Assembly (NCBI GenBank): GCA_017428545.1
Contig: JAFRQR010000002.1
Span: forward strand, 62,001-126,000
DNA: 64,000 nucleotides
Direction of reading: 5' to 3'
Source of the DNA: Clostridiales bacterium
GTDB taxonomy: Bacteria > Bacillota > Clostridia > Saccharofermentanales > Saccharofermentanaceae
The position numbers were made by a program, and so were the translations under genes. Of this stretch, positions 25,567 to 34,904 are shown piece after piece. Under the pieces are notes generated by a model that ran no database searches, had not been told where the DNA came from, and was given only the letters and a program-made list of their open reading frames with translations. Positions within the stretch are counted from its first letter, which is position 1, and every line of letters begins with the position of its first letter.

Positions 25567-26019
25567 GTGGCGGATATGACTTCTGTCGATATCTATACTG
25601 ACGGCGCCTGTTCAGGAAATCCCGGTCCCGGCGGATGGGGAGCGATCCTTATTTGCCGCGGTATTGAAAAGGAGATCTCCGGCGGAGAGAAATTGACCAC
25701 GAATAACCGCATGGAACTGATCGCGGCGATCTCTGCGCTCAAATGCCTGAACCGTCCCTGTCTTGTAAATCTTTATAGTGACAGTGCCTATCTGATCAAT
25801 GGGTTTACGGCCGGGTGGCTGGTGTCTTGGAAACGTAACGGCTGGAAAAACAGTTCGAAACAAACCGTTAGTAATATGGACTTGTGGCAGGAACTGGACC
25901 GTCTTTCCGGTGTTCATAAGATCACATGGATCAAGGTCAAAGGACATGCCGATAATGAATATAATAACCGCTGCGATAAGCTTGCGGTTGCACAATCGAA
26001 GAAATTTGGGGATGAATGA
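25567..26019 (+). CDS. rnhA: Ribonuclease HI
   Basis: This 150-residue nuclease cleaves RNA in RNA-DNA hybrids. The four catalytic acids lie in YTDGACSGNPGPGG, NNRMEL, YSDSAYL and the GHADNEYNNRCD segment. The GTG at 25567 is the likely start, with AGGAGG 10 nt upstream. An ATG three codons later is too far from it. The stop codon is followed directly by the next gene. An RNase HII gene (48599) is also in the window, so the cell has both types. Confidence 0.95.
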   Translation: MADMTSVDIYTDGACSGNPGPGGWGAILICRGIEKEISGGEKLTTNNRMELIAAISALKCLNRPCLVNLYSDSAYLINGFTAGWLVSWKRNGWKNSSKQTVSNMDLWQELDRLSGVHKITWIKVKGHADNEYNNRCDKLAVAQSKKFGDE

Positions 26020-26592
26020 ATGACTAAGCCGAAGGGGAATATTGACGCTTTAGATGAACAGCTCATCGAAAAAACGGTCGAACGGAAGATCGTTTTCGAA
26101 GGACGCGTTTTTCAGGTGGAAACTAAGAAGGTGCAGTTGTATGACGGTTCAATTTCGAATCGTGAAGTTGTTCTGCACAATGGCGGCGCTACGATCGTGG
26201 CTCTCGATGACGAGAAGAATGTGTATCTTGTCCGCCAGTTCAGATCACCTTACGAAAAGGTGATCCTCGAGACTCCTGCAGGAAAACTTGAAAAAGGCGA
26301 AGATCCGAAGGCCTGTGCCATCCGTGAACTGAAAGAAGAAACCGGAATGCAGGCGGAAACCGTTACGGATCTTGGTAAGATGTACGCCACTCCCGGTTAT
26401 TGTGCGGAGATCATTCATCTGTATCTGGCAGAAGGTCTTTCTTTCGGTGACGGTAATCCCGATGATGGAGAATTCCTCCAGCTTGTGAAAATGCCTTTGA
26501 AGAAGGCAATTGAAATGATCGATAATAACGAGATCTCGGATGCAAAGACGATGGTCGCACTTTTAAAAACGGCAAGAAGGGTCGGTATCTGA
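26020..26592 (+). CDS. NUDIX hydrolase, ADP-ribose pyrophosphatase type
   Basis: This 190-residue NUDIX protein shows the full motif GKLEKGEDPKACAIRELKEE with the following TG (G-x5-E-x7-RELxEETG). The ADP-ribose pyrophosphatase type is indicated by the region ahead of the box (NVYLVRQFRSPYEK, LETPAGKL) and the P-G-Y segment after it. It would split ADP-ribose into AMP and ribose-5-phosphate. It starts immediately after the rnhA stop and its own stop overlaps the ftsK start by 1 nt. The exact substrate is not certain. Confidence 0.9.
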   Translation: MTKPKGNIDALDEQLIEKTVERKIVFEGRVFQVETKKVQLYDGSISNREVVLHNGGATIVALDDEKNVYLVRQFRSPYEKVILETPAGKLEKGEDPKACAIRELKEETGMQAETVTDLGKMYATPGYCAEIIHLYLAEGLSFGDGNPDDGEFLQLVKMPLKKAIEMIDNNEISDAKTMVALLKTARRVGI

Positions 26593-29390
26593 TGGAAAGC
26601 AGAAAAGAGCAAAGACATGAAATAAGCGGTGTACTGCTGTTTGCTGTTGCTGTCCTTTTGGGGCTTTCTTACTATTTGCCTCTTTCCGTAACGGGCTCTC
26701 TCGGAAAGATCCTAAGAGGTGCAGGGACCGGCCTGATCGGTGTATCTGCCTACTTCATACCGGTGATACTTCTTTATGCTTCCGTTGACTTTTTCCTCGA
26801 AAAGCGCCCGAACGTTGCGCCGATCCGCGTCCGTTCCGTCATGATCCTTTTGCTGTGCATATCCTCGATCCTTGCCGTGATCACGGTAAGCCCGGTATAT
26901 GTCAAAGCCGCATGTGCCGTACCTCCGGCCGGTGAAGTAAAGGCAAGTAAAGCGATCGCTCTTCTTTGGAAAATGGGCATGGATCCGAAAAAACTCGGCG
27001 CTCCGGATGGTGACATTATCCTTTCCGGTGGTGTTGTCGGTGGTTCCATCGCGCTTGCGCTTCGTGCCGTTGCCGCCAAAGCCGGCGCATTGATCATTCT
27101 TTTTGCTTTCACTCTTTCCCAGATCGTTCTGATCTTCAATGTAAGTATCAGCAAAACTGCAGTTAAAACGGCCGAGGTCATTAAGACCACAGGTCATAAG
27201 GCTTCTGAGGCGCTCCGTCAGGACAAAGCTCTCCGCGAGCGTGAGCGAATTGCCCGTGAACGCGCTATGAGAGCGCAGGGAAGAGATATCACTGACTACG
27301 GCTCATATATTAAAAATCCGCCTGTTTCTCCGTTTGAAGAAGTTCCGGGTCCGCAAGGTTTCATCGATCTTGAAGGAACTCCCGTAAAAATGAATCAGGA
27401 GACATGGGCAGAGCGCGAGAAAGTATTTGATTTTGATCTTACCAATGATACTGATCCGGCTCCGGAAGCACGTAAAGTCGAAGTACCGCCGGAACCGCGT
27501 GTGGATTTCGGTTTCAGTAATCCAAAAGCACCTGTACCTGAAAAGACTGTCGATGAGAATGAACCGCAGTGGATCGATCTTCCACCCCTTCCGGAAGAAG
27601 GCCCGAAGCCCGGTTCGATCCTTCCGTCTCCTACGGTCAGTCCGAATCAGGATCCTGTCGAGGTGCGTATCCACGAGTCAGGCGGAACACAGATCCGTGT
27701 TCCTGATCTTAATGAGATGGAAAAAGTCCCGGTTTCTCCTTCTGTTCCGGATCAGCCTTTTGACATGCCTCCGGTAACCGGTGTTGCTGCTCCTTTGGTA
27801 AGTTCTCCGGTTCCTTCCGCTCCAAAAGCACCGATCCCGGAAGTTTCTCCTGTTGAAAACAGCAGGGAGATCGTGGATAATACCGCTCCTTCTGAAAAGA
27901 AGACAAGAGTATCCGCAACAAGAACTGCTAACCGTAAGTTTGCCAAGGCTCCGACAAATCTTTTGTCTCATGACATGCCACAGTCTTCGCGCCGTGATGT
28001 CAACGGCCAGGATGCCGAGGGAATGAAACTTGTCGCCGCACTTAGAAGTTTCGGTATCGAGACGACTCTCAGTGATGTAACCAGAGGTCCTGCGATCACA
28101 AGATTTGAAGTCGTTCCTGCTCCGGGCATCAAGGTCAGCCGTATTACGAATCTTTCGGATGATATCGCACTGGCGCTTGCCGCTCAGAGCATCCGAATTG
28201 AAGCACCGATCCCGGGAAAGTCCGCGGTCGGTATCGAAGTTCCGAATAAGAAGATCGAAGCGGTACATCTCGGTAACCTTTTGGATTCTCCTGCTTTTAA
28301 GAAAGAAGAATCTCCTCTGGTCGTCGCTCTCGGTAAAGATATCCCCGGAAGCCCGATCCTTTGCGATCTTGCTAAGATGCCGCATCTTCTGATCGCCGGT
28401 TCTACGGGATCCGGTAAATCAGTATGTATTAACTCGATCCTGATCAGTATCCTTTGCCATGCAACCCCTGAGCAGGTCAGAATGATCATGGTTGACCCGA
28501 AGGTCGTTGAACTTGCCGTATATAACGGTATTCCGCATTTGCTCTGTCCTGTAGTTACAGATGCAAAGAAGGCGGCCAATGCTCTGAACTGGGCCGTTAT
28601 CGAGATGACGGACCGTTATAAGAAGTTTGCCGATGCTGCCGTCCGTGACTTCAGAGGCTATAACGAGTATCAGCGAATGAACGGTGAAAAAGAGCTTCCG
28701 CTGATCCTTGTCGTTATCGATGAGCTTGCCGACCTTATGCAGGTCGCAAGTAAAGAAGTAGAAGAATCGATCTCTCGTCTTACGGCGATGGCCCGTGCTG
28801 CCGGTATCCATCTGCTTATCGCGACACAGCGTCCTTCCGTCGACGTTATCACGGGTGTTATTAAGGCAAACATCCCGTCCCGTATTGCATTTGCCGTCAG
28901 CAGCCAGGTCGACAGCCGTACGATCCTTGATATGGTCGGTGCCGAAAAGCTCCTCGGTAAAGGAGATATGCTCTATTATCCGCAAAGTTCCGCAAAGCCG
29001 ATCCGTGGCCAGGGTGCTTTTGTAACAGATAAAGAAGTCGAAGAGATTATCGGTTATATAAAGAAGAATAATGTTGTACAATATGATGAGGAAACGGCAG
29101 AGGCTATCGTCAATGCCAGTAAATCAGGAGCTTCGACTGCTTCCGGCGGAAGCGGAGAAGGGGACGGGGAAGACGAACTTTTCTGCGATGCAGTCGATGT
29201 CGTACTTCAGGCCGGATATGCTTCCGTTTCCATTCTGCAGAGACGCTTGAACCTCGGATATCCGAGAGCTTCACGTTTGATCGACCGTATGGCGGACAAA
29301 GGCTATATCGGTCCTTTTGAAGGCAGTAAGCCGAGAAAGATCTTGATCGATCCGGCACAATGGTTAGAAATTAAAGCAAAGAAGGGATAA
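26592..29390 (+). CDS. ftsK: DNA translocase FtsK/SpoIIIE
   Basis: This is a 932-residue septal DNA pump. Four hydrophobic segments fall within about residues 12-185. A Pro-rich linker covers about 230-450. The motor follows, with Walker A IAGSTGSGKSVCIN and Walker B PLILVVIDELADLM. A winged-helix gamma domain lies at the C terminus (SILQRRLNLGYPRASRLIDRM) and would read KOPS/SRS sites. It moves chromosomes through the division or sporulation septum. It is longer than Bacillus SpoIIIE (about 790) mainly through the linker. Whether it acts in sporulation cannot be decided here. Confidence 0.95.
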   Translation: MESRKEQRHEISGVLLFAVAVLLGLSYYLPLSVTGSLGKILRGAGTGLIGVSAYFIPVILLYASVDFFLEKRPNVAPIRVRSVMILLLCISSILAVITVSPVYVKAACAVPPAGEVKASKAIALLWKMGMDPKKLGAPDGDIILSGGVVGGSIALALRAVAAKAGALIILFAFTLSQIVLIFNVSISKTAVKTAEVIKTTGHKASEALRQDKALRERERIARERAMRAQGRDITDYGSYIKNPPVSPFEEVPGPQGFIDLEGTPVKMNQETWAEREKVFDFDLTNDTDPAPEARKVEVPPEPRVDFGFSNPKAPVPEKTVDENEPQWIDLPPLPEEGPKPGSILPSPTVSPNQDPVEVRIHESGGTQIRVPDLNEMEKVPVSPSVPDQPFDMPPVTGVAAPLVSSPVPSAPKAPIPEVSPVENSREIVDNTAPSEKKTRVSATRTANRKFAKAPTNLLSHDMPQSSRRDVNGQDAEGMKLVAALRSFGIETTLSDVTRGPAITRFEVVPAPGIKVSRITNLSDDIALALAAQSIRIEAPIPGKSAVGIEVPNKKIEAVHLGNLLDSPAFKKEESPLVVALGKDIPGSPILCDLAKMPHLLIAGSTGSGKSVCINSILISILCHATPEQVRMIMVDPKVVELAVYNGIPHLLCPVVTDAKKAANALNWAVIEMTDRYKKFADAAVRDFRGYNEYQRMNGEKELPLILVVIDELADLMQVASKEVEESISRLTAMARAAGIHLLIATQRPSVDVITGVIKANIPSRIAFAVSSQVDSRTILDMVGAEKLLGKGDMLYYPQSSAKPIRGQGAFVTDKEVEEIIGYIKKNNVVQYDEETAEAIVNASKSGASTASGGSGEGDGEDELFCDAVDVVLQAGYASVSILQRRLNLGYPRASRLIDRMADKGYIGPFEGSKPRKILIDPAQWLEIKAKKG

Positions 29391-29394
29391 ACAC

Positions 29395-30255
29395 ATGAGC
29401 GCAACCATTATTTCAGGAAAAGAACTGTCCTCTCTCATCCGCGAGAGAATCAGCAAGGAAACTTCGGAGCTTTCCGAAAAGTTCGGCAAAAAGCCGGGCC
29501 TTGCGGTGATTCAGGTAGGTGAGGATCCTGCTTCTTCGATCTATGTTAACAATAAGAAGAAAGCATGCGAGCAGGTCGGTTTTCAGTCTTTCGGTTATTC
29601 GCTTCCCGAGTCTGCTTCGGAAAAAGAACTTCTCGACCTTATCGATCAGCTGAACAAGGATGACCGTGTGCACGGTATCCTCTGCCAGCTCCCGCTTCCG
29701 AAACATATGGATGAATTTTCCGTTATCTGTGCGATTGCACCGGAAAAGGACGTTGACGGTTTCCATCCGGTCAATAAAGGCCTTCTTTCGATCGGCCGTG
29801 ATTGCCTTGTTTCATGCACTCCGAAGGGCTGCATCGAACTTCTGAAATATGCCAATGTCGATATGAACGGTAAAAACTGCGTCGTTATCGGCAGAAGTAA
29901 TATCGTCGGTAAGCCGGTTGCTTCTTTGATGCTTCACGAGAACGCAACGGTTACCGTAGTTCATTCAAAAACGAAGAACATTAAAGAGATCTGTAAGCAG
30001 GCCGATATCCTGATCGTTGCGATCGGTAAGCAGGGCTTTGTCACGAAGGACTTCGTCAAGGAAGGCGCCGTTATCATCGATGTCGGTATCAACCGCTGCG
30101 AAGACGGTAAAGTCAGAGGCGACGTTGATTTTGACGATGTAGTGGATATCGCTTCTGCGATCACTCCGGTTCCGGGCGGCGTTGGCCCGATGACCATCAC
30201 GATGCTCCTTCAGAATACGCTGGAAGCATTTACGAGAATTGAAGAAAGAAGGTAA
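29395..30255 (+). CDS. folD: Methylenetetrahydrofolate dehydrogenase/cyclohydrolase
   Basis: This 286-residue bifunctional enzyme interconverts 5,10-methylene-, methenyl- and 10-formyl-THF. Motifs are IQVGEDPASSIYVNNKKKAC (with the catalytic Lys), the DGFHP region after EKDV, VIGRSNIVGKP in the NADP domain and the C-terminal TPVPGGVGPMT. It supplies one-carbon units alongside glyA (56536). It sits 4 nt after ftsK and 5 nt before cinA. Confidence 0.96.
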   Translation: MSATIISGKELSSLIRERISKETSELSEKFGKKPGLAVIQVGEDPASSIYVNNKKKACEQVGFQSFGYSLPESASEKELLDLIDQLNKDDRVHGILCQLPLPKHMDEFSVICAIAPEKDVDGFHPVNKGLLSIGRDCLVSCTPKGCIELLKYANVDMNGKNCVVIGRSNIVGKPVASLMLHENATVTVVHSKTKNIKEICKQADILIVAIGKQGFVTKDFVKEGAVIIDVGINRCEDGKVRGDVDFDDVVDIASAITPVPGGVGPMTITMLLQNTLEAFTRIEERR

Positions 30256-30260
30256 CTGAT

Positions 30261-31526
30261 ATGAGCATTCGTTCCGCGGAGATCATTTGTGTAGGTACTG
30301 AACTTCTTATGGGTTCGACACTGAATACGAACTGCCGTTTCCTTGCGCAGGAACTGGTAGATCTCGGTATTCCTTCTTATCATCAGGTCGTCGTCGGTGA
30401 TAATCACGACAGACTTGCCGAGCAGATCAGGGAAAGTGCGGCCCGCGCCGATCTTCTTATCTTAACCGGCGGCCTTGGTCCGACGACTGACGATATCACG
30501 ATGAGTGTTGCTGCTGAAGTAGCAGGCAGAGACCTTGTTTTCGATCAGGACAGCTTTGATGCGATCACGGCTTATTTCCGCCGTCTTTTCAGAAATATGC
30601 CGAAGAATAACAGAAAACAGGCGATGCTTCCGGAAGGAGCAACGATCCTGAAGAATAATAACGGTACGGCTCCGGGCGCTATGTTTGAGTATGCCTGCCC
30701 GACAGAGGAAGAGCCTGACCGTGTGGTCAATTTTGTTCTTCTCCCGGGTCCTCCTTCTGAAATGTCTCTGATGTTTAAAGAAGAAGTCCGTCCGATCCTC
30801 GAAAAGATGAGCGATGCCAAGATGGTATCTCAGTATGTGCATCTTTTCGGAATCGGTGAATCCGTTGCTGCAGAGCGCATCTCTGACCTTATCGATGCCC
30901 AGACCAATCCTACGATCGCGCCTTATGCATCGGAAGGCGAGTGCATGTTCCGCATCACGCAGCGGATCGAAAAGGGTGAGGAAGAAAAGGATCTGATCAC
31001 TCCGATCATTGACATCATGAAGGATCGCTTCGGCCAGTGCATCTATGAGATCGGCGACAGACCTCTTAAGAAAGTTGCCTTTGACATGCTTCTTGAAAAG
31101 AAGAAGACTGTCTGCTTTGCCGAAAGCTGCACGGCCGGCATGGTTTCTTCTTCATTCGTTGATATCCCGGGTGCTTCCCAGGTATTCATGGGTTCCGTAG
31201 TGACATATGGTAATCAGGTAAAGACCAATCTTCTAGGTGTTTCCGACGATGTTCTTGAAAACCTCGGCGCCGTCAGCCGAGAGTGTGCTCAGGAAATGGC
31301 AGAAGGCGCAAGAAAACTTCTCGGTACAGACATCGCCGTATCGATCACGGGTATTGCCGGTCCTACCGGAGAAAGTGCGGCAAAGCCTGTCGGTCTCGTT
31401 TATCTGGCAATCGCCGATGAAAACGGAACCGAGGTCAAAGAAGTTCACCTCAGCGGTAACAGAAGCCGTGTCCGTCACGTTGCCGTTCTGCATGCATTTA
31501 ATCTTATCAGAATGAGACTTTCATGA
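30261..31526 (+). CDS. cinA: CinA-family protein (nucleotide pyrophosphatase / NMN deamidase)
   Basis: This 421-residue two-domain protein has an N-terminal MoCF/MoaB-like domain (VGTELLMGSTLNTN, LTGGLGPTTDDIT, LPGPPSEM) and a C-terminal PncC-type domain (CFAESCTAGMVSSSFVDIPG, SITGIAGPTG). In related proteins the parts hydrolyse ADP-ribose and deamidate nicotinamide mononucleotide for NAD recycling, and the gene is often next to recA. Here murJ separates it from recA. It overlaps murJ by 4 nt (ATGA). Confidence 0.93.
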   Translation: MSIRSAEIICVGTELLMGSTLNTNCRFLAQELVDLGIPSYHQVVVGDNHDRLAEQIRESAARADLLILTGGLGPTTDDITMSVAAEVAGRDLVFDQDSFDAITAYFRRLFRNMPKNNRKQAMLPEGATILKNNNGTAPGAMFEYACPTEEEPDRVVNFVLLPGPPSEMSLMFKEEVRPILEKMSDAKMVSQYVHLFGIGESVAAERISDLIDAQTNPTIAPYASEGECMFRITQRIEKGEEEKDLITPIIDIMKDRFGQCIYEIGDRPLKKVAFDMLLEKKKTVCFAESCTAGMVSSSFVDIPGASQVFMGSVVTYGNQVKTNLLGVSDDVLENLGAVSRECAQEMAEGARKLLGTDIAVSITGIAGPTGESAAKPVGLVYLAIADENGTEVKEVHLSGNRSRVRHVAVLHAFNLIRMRLS

Positions 31527-33139
31527 GTAATCCGATAGAACAGAGAAGAAGACAAACGCAAAGCAAAAAGACGAAAAGCATAGCCTTTTCAACGATCATT
31601 ATGATCATCGGCCTGATCCTTTCCAAAGGATCAGGATTTTTGCGTACTGTTATTATCGGCCACAAGTTTTCCGAAACGTATCGAGATGCTTTTGTGGCCG
31701 CTTTTTTGATTCCTGACTTCGTATTTGCGCTTTTGGTCGGCGGATCGATCCAGTCTGCGATCACACCGACTCTTTCAAAAGCGATCGAGCAGAAAACACA
31801 GAAGAAGGCCTGGAGAGGTGTCAGTATCTTCATTACATGGATGAGCCTTTTCGTTTTGACATTCGTTGTTGTCTGTGAAGTATTCTCGAACTATCTTTAT
31901 AAAGCCTTTAACCAGGGCAAGAGCGAAGACGTCGTCCGGCTTGCCGGTAATATGGCAAGAACTTTGTATCCGCAGATCTTCTTTATGATGCTTGCGGCTC
32001 TTTGCATCGGCGTTCTCAATGCCTATAAGAAGTTCGGTTCTACGGCTTTCGGACCGCCGATTTATAACATCTGTGTGCTTTTGGCGATCGGGCTTCTCGG
32101 CGCTTCAAATGAAGAATCCCTGTATCTTACAGGTGTCGGCGTTATGGCTGCCGCCATGATCTATTTCGTATTCCAGCTTTTTATGGGCAGAAGGGAAATG
32201 GTGCATTACCGTCCTTCTCTGGATACGAAAGATCCTGAATTCCGGCGTCTGTTTAAATTGGCGATCCCGATCCTGATCTCTGCTTCGATCGTTCAGGTCA
32301 ATATGCTCCTTCTGAATTCTTTTGCGACAAGGTTCGGAGATGGCCCTCTTTATGCCCTTAACAGTGCATCGACGCTTTGGCAGCTTCCTTATGGTATTTT
32401 TGCCGTAGGTATCGGAAACGTTATGCTTCCGTCTTTGGCTTCGCACTTTGCCAATAAGGACTATAAGGAATCCAGTAAGCTTCTTTCCACCAGTATCAAG
32501 AACGCTTTGTTCCTGACGATCCCTTGTGCGGGTATCTTCCTGATCATGCCATTGGATATCGTAAAGACGCTTTTGCAGTGGTCGGCAAACTTTACGGATA
32601 AGAATGCCGAAATGGCGGCTTTGTTCCTGACGGGCTACTGCGCGGCGATCGTGATCCAGTCGGTCATCTTCATTTTGAATCAGGCTTTCTATGCGATCGG
32701 TCAGACGCGTTTCCCGCTGTTTGCCGGTATCGTTTCCATGATCGTAAACTTCGGCATGTGCTTCTTGCTTGTGAATCTCGGATGCGGAGCTATGTGCCTG
32801 ACGATCTCTTATTCGGTATCCTGCCTTGTCAGAATGATCCTTCTTGCCTATGTTTATACGACCAGACATAAGAAACTGGCTCCAAGAAGAATGCGTGCAT
32901 TCCTCATTAAGTCCGTGATCTGTCTGGCGGCTCTTCTGTTAGCGCTTTATCTGATCAGCCTGGTTCCGTTTAACCAGACCGGGAAGGTTCGCCAATTTGC
33001 CTGGCTCGGTGCACGAGGTTTGTTCGCTTTTGCCGTTTATTTCGGTATGGCTTTTGCCCTTCGCATGGAAGAGCTTCAGATCGCTTACGACCGTTATATC
33101 CGCCGCTTCTTCAAGAAGAAGTCCGCCCCTTCGAAATAA
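31523..33139 (+). CDS. murJ: Lipid II flippase MurJ (MviN family)
   Basis: This 538-residue multi-pass membrane protein of the MOP superfamily has about 14 hydrophobic segments. Diagnostic parts are the N-terminal LSKGSGFLRTVIIGHKFSET, DAFVAAFLIPD and the LYALNSASTLWQLPYGIFAV segment near residue 285. It would flip lipid II across the membrane for peptidoglycan synthesis. It starts inside cinA (4-nt overlap) and ends the proC operon. Its place between cinA and recA differs from Bacillus. Confidence 0.93.
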   Translation: MSNPIEQRRRQTQSKKTKSIAFSTIIMIIGLILSKGSGFLRTVIIGHKFSETYRDAFVAAFLIPDFVFALLVGGSIQSAITPTLSKAIEQKTQKKAWRGVSIFITWMSLFVLTFVVVCEVFSNYLYKAFNQGKSEDVVRLAGNMARTLYPQIFFMMLAALCIGVLNAYKKFGSTAFGPPIYNICVLLAIGLLGASNEESLYLTGVGVMAAAMIYFVFQLFMGRREMVHYRPSLDTKDPEFRRLFKLAIPILISASIVQVNMLLLNSFATRFGDGPLYALNSASTLWQLPYGIFAVGIGNVMLPSLASHFANKDYKESSKLLSTSIKNALFLTIPCAGIFLIMPLDIVKTLLQWSANFTDKNAEMAALFLTGYCAAIVIQSVIFILNQAFYAIGQTRFPLFAGIVSMIVNFGMCFLLVNLGCGAMCLTISYSVSCLVRMILLAYVYTTRHKKLAPRRMRAFLIKSVICLAALLLALYLISLVPFNQTGKVRQFAWLGARGLFAFAVYFGMAFALRMEELQIAYDRYIRRFFKKKSAPSK

Positions 33140-33206
33140 TTGTTCAAACTTTCGACAATAGTGGCAGAATTGTCTGATTTTGTAGGAAAAACTTCCTGTA
33201 AAACGC

Positions 33207-33235
33207 TTGACGTTGTGGTAATGTATTGTTAAGAT
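33207..33235 (+). promoter_or_regulatory. Promoter of recA
   Basis: TTGACG (33207-33212) and TAAGAT (33230-33235) are exactly 17 nt apart. The transcript would start near 33242, on the edge of the SOS box. Confidence 0.8.
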
Positions 33236-33246
33236 AAATGGCGAAG

Positions 33247-33258
33247 GAACGAATGTTC
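33247..33258. promoter_or_regulatory. SOS (LexA) box of recA
   Basis: GAACGAATGTTC is an exact Gram-positive LexA box. It lies just after the predicted transcription start and 15 bp before the recA ATG, so bound LexA would block initiation or early elongation. Confidence 0.88.
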
Positions 33259-33273
33259 GACAAGGAGGCTGTT

Positions 33274-34383
33274 ATGGCGAAGAAAGATTCCAACAAATCA
33301 ACACAGGACGTTTCAAAGAAGATCGACAGCGAGAGAGCAAAGGCTCTGGATGCCGCCTTAATGCAGATCGAAAAGCAGTTCGGTAAAGGAGCGGTAATGC
33401 GTCTGGGTGAACAGACGGGCATGGCAGTAGATGTCATTCCGACAGGTGCTCTTACCCTTGACCTTGCGCTTGGTGTCGGTGGCCTTCCGAAGGGCAGGAT
33501 CATTGAGATCTATGGCCCTGAATCTTCCGGTAAGACAACGGTCGCACTCCATGTTGTTGCGGAATCCCAGAAACAGGGCGGTACTGCAGCATTTATCGAT
33601 GCCGAACATGCCCTTGATCCTGTATATGCCGCCAAGATCGGCGTAAATATCGACGAACTGATCGTTTCCCAGCCGGATACCGGTGAGCAGGCTCTCGAGA
33701 TTACAGAGGCTCTCGTCCGCAGCGGCGCCGTTGATGTTGTCGTTATCGACTCTGTAGCCGCTTTGGTACCTAAGGCGGAGATCGATGGTGAGATGGGTGA
33801 TTCCCATGTAGGTCTTCAGGCCCGACTGATGTCTCAGGCTCTTCGTAAACTTGCAGGTATCATCAGTAAGTCCAGCACTGTATGTATCTTCATTAACCAG
33901 CTCCGTGAAAAGGTCGGTGTCATGTTCGGTAACCCGGAAACCACACCTGGCGGCCGTGCGCTTAAGTTCTATTCTTCTGTCCGTCTCGATGTCCGTCGTG
34001 TTGAGTCATTGAGAAACGGCGGTGAGGTCATCGGTAACCATACACGCGTTAAAGTAGTTAAGAATAAGGTGGCTCCGCCGTTCCGCGAAGCAGAATTCGA
34101 TATCATGTATGGTGAAGGTATCTCCAGAGAAGGATGCATCATCGACCTTGCAGTCGATAAGGACATTATGGAAAAGAGCGGTTCCTGGTTTGCCTATAAC
34201 GGTCAGAAGATCGGTCAGGGCAAAGATAATGCGAAGAATTATCTGAAGGAACATCCGGAAGTAAGAGATGAGATCGAAGATAAGATCAGAGCGCTTCTTG
34301 CAGGTAAAGAGGTTGCTGAAGCAGATGCGGCTGTTGAATCTTCCGAAGATGACGAGGAAGAATTCCTCGGAATCGATATCTGA
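33274..34383 (+). CDS. recA: Recombinase RecA
   Basis: This 369-residue recombinase forms filaments on single-stranded DNA and triggers LexA self-cleavage. Walker A is [13 protein letters not shown], Walker B is [10 protein letters not shown], and loop L2 is [20 protein letters not shown]. The C-terminal tail is acidic. I start at ATG 33274 because AAGGAGG lies 6 nt upstream. The in-frame ATG at 33238 would put the SOS box inside the coding region and has no ribosome site. recX follows after 5 nt. Confidence 0.98.
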   Translation: MAKKDSNKSTQDVSKKIDSERAKALDAALMQIEKQFGKGAVMRLGEQTGMAVDVIPTGALTLDLALGVGGLPKGRIIEIYGPESSGKTTVALHVVAESQKQGGTAAFIDAEHALDPVYAAKIGVNIDELIVSQPDTGEQALEITEALVRSGAVDVVVIDSVAALVPKAEIDGEMGDSHVGLQARLMSQALRKLAGIISKSSTVCIFINQLREKVGVMFGNPETTPGGRALKFYSSVRLDVRRVESLRNGGEVIGNHTRVKVVKNKVAPPFREAEFDIMYGEGISREGCIIDLAVDKDIMEKSGSWFAYNGQKIGQGKDNAKNYLKEHPEVRDEIEDKIRALLAGKEVAEADAAVESSEDDEEEFLGIDI

Positions 34384-34388
34384 TTTCC

Positions 34389-34874
34389 ATGAAGGATATA
34401 AAGCAATATAGCGAAGCAAGAAACAAGGCGATCGCCCATATCGGCATCGCCGTTTCTTCATCCGGAAAGATCCGTGATTTCCTTTCTGAAAAAGGATATG
34501 ACAGAGATGTGATCGAAGAAGTGATCGAACAGCTTATCGAAGATAAGTATGTCGATGACAAAAGATATGCCCTTAAGATATTGAGAGCCAGGTCCGGGGC
34601 AAAAGCAGAAGGCCGCGCAAAGCTTCAGGCCCGACTTGAAGCGTCCGGCGTTCCTTATGACGTGATCTCCGGGCTTCTTTCCAAGCCGGAATTCCGCGAC
34701 GAAAATACCATACTGGGCGTGATCAGTGCCCGATATCCGGCCGGCAGTTTTTCCTCTGATCCCGCCGTAGCGAAAAAGGAACTTCAGAAAGCGATCCGTT
34801 ATCTTGAGAGCAGGGGATATCCTGCAGCTCTTTCTCTTGCATCTTTCCGAAAGATCGTGGATGATGTAGAATAA
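34389..34874 (+). CDS. recX: Regulatory protein RecX
   Basis: This 161-residue helical protein has three-helix repeats typical of RecX: LSEKGYDRDVIEEVIEQLIE, then DDKRYALKILRARS, and ARLEASGVPYDVISGLL. RecX trims RecA filaments. It is rather short for a Firmicutes RecX (often over 200 residues). The position 5 nt after recA strongly supports the call and implies SOS co-regulation. Confidence 0.9.
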   Translation: MKDIKQYSEARNKAIAHIGIAVSSSGKIRDFLSEKGYDRDVIEEVIEQLIEDKYVDDKRYALKILRARSGAKAEGRAKLQARLEASGVPYDVISGLLSKPEFRDENTILGVISARYPAGSFSSDPAVAKKELQKAIRYLESRGYPAALSLASFRKIVDDVE

Positions 34875-34904
34875 CCGAAGAATCAATACATCAGGCAGGT
34901 TATT

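Noticed and set aside
33238..33276. Upstream ATG for recA at 33238
   Set aside because: It would place the SOS box in coding sequence and has no Shine-Dalgarno, whereas ATG 33274 has AAGGAGG at ideal distance.
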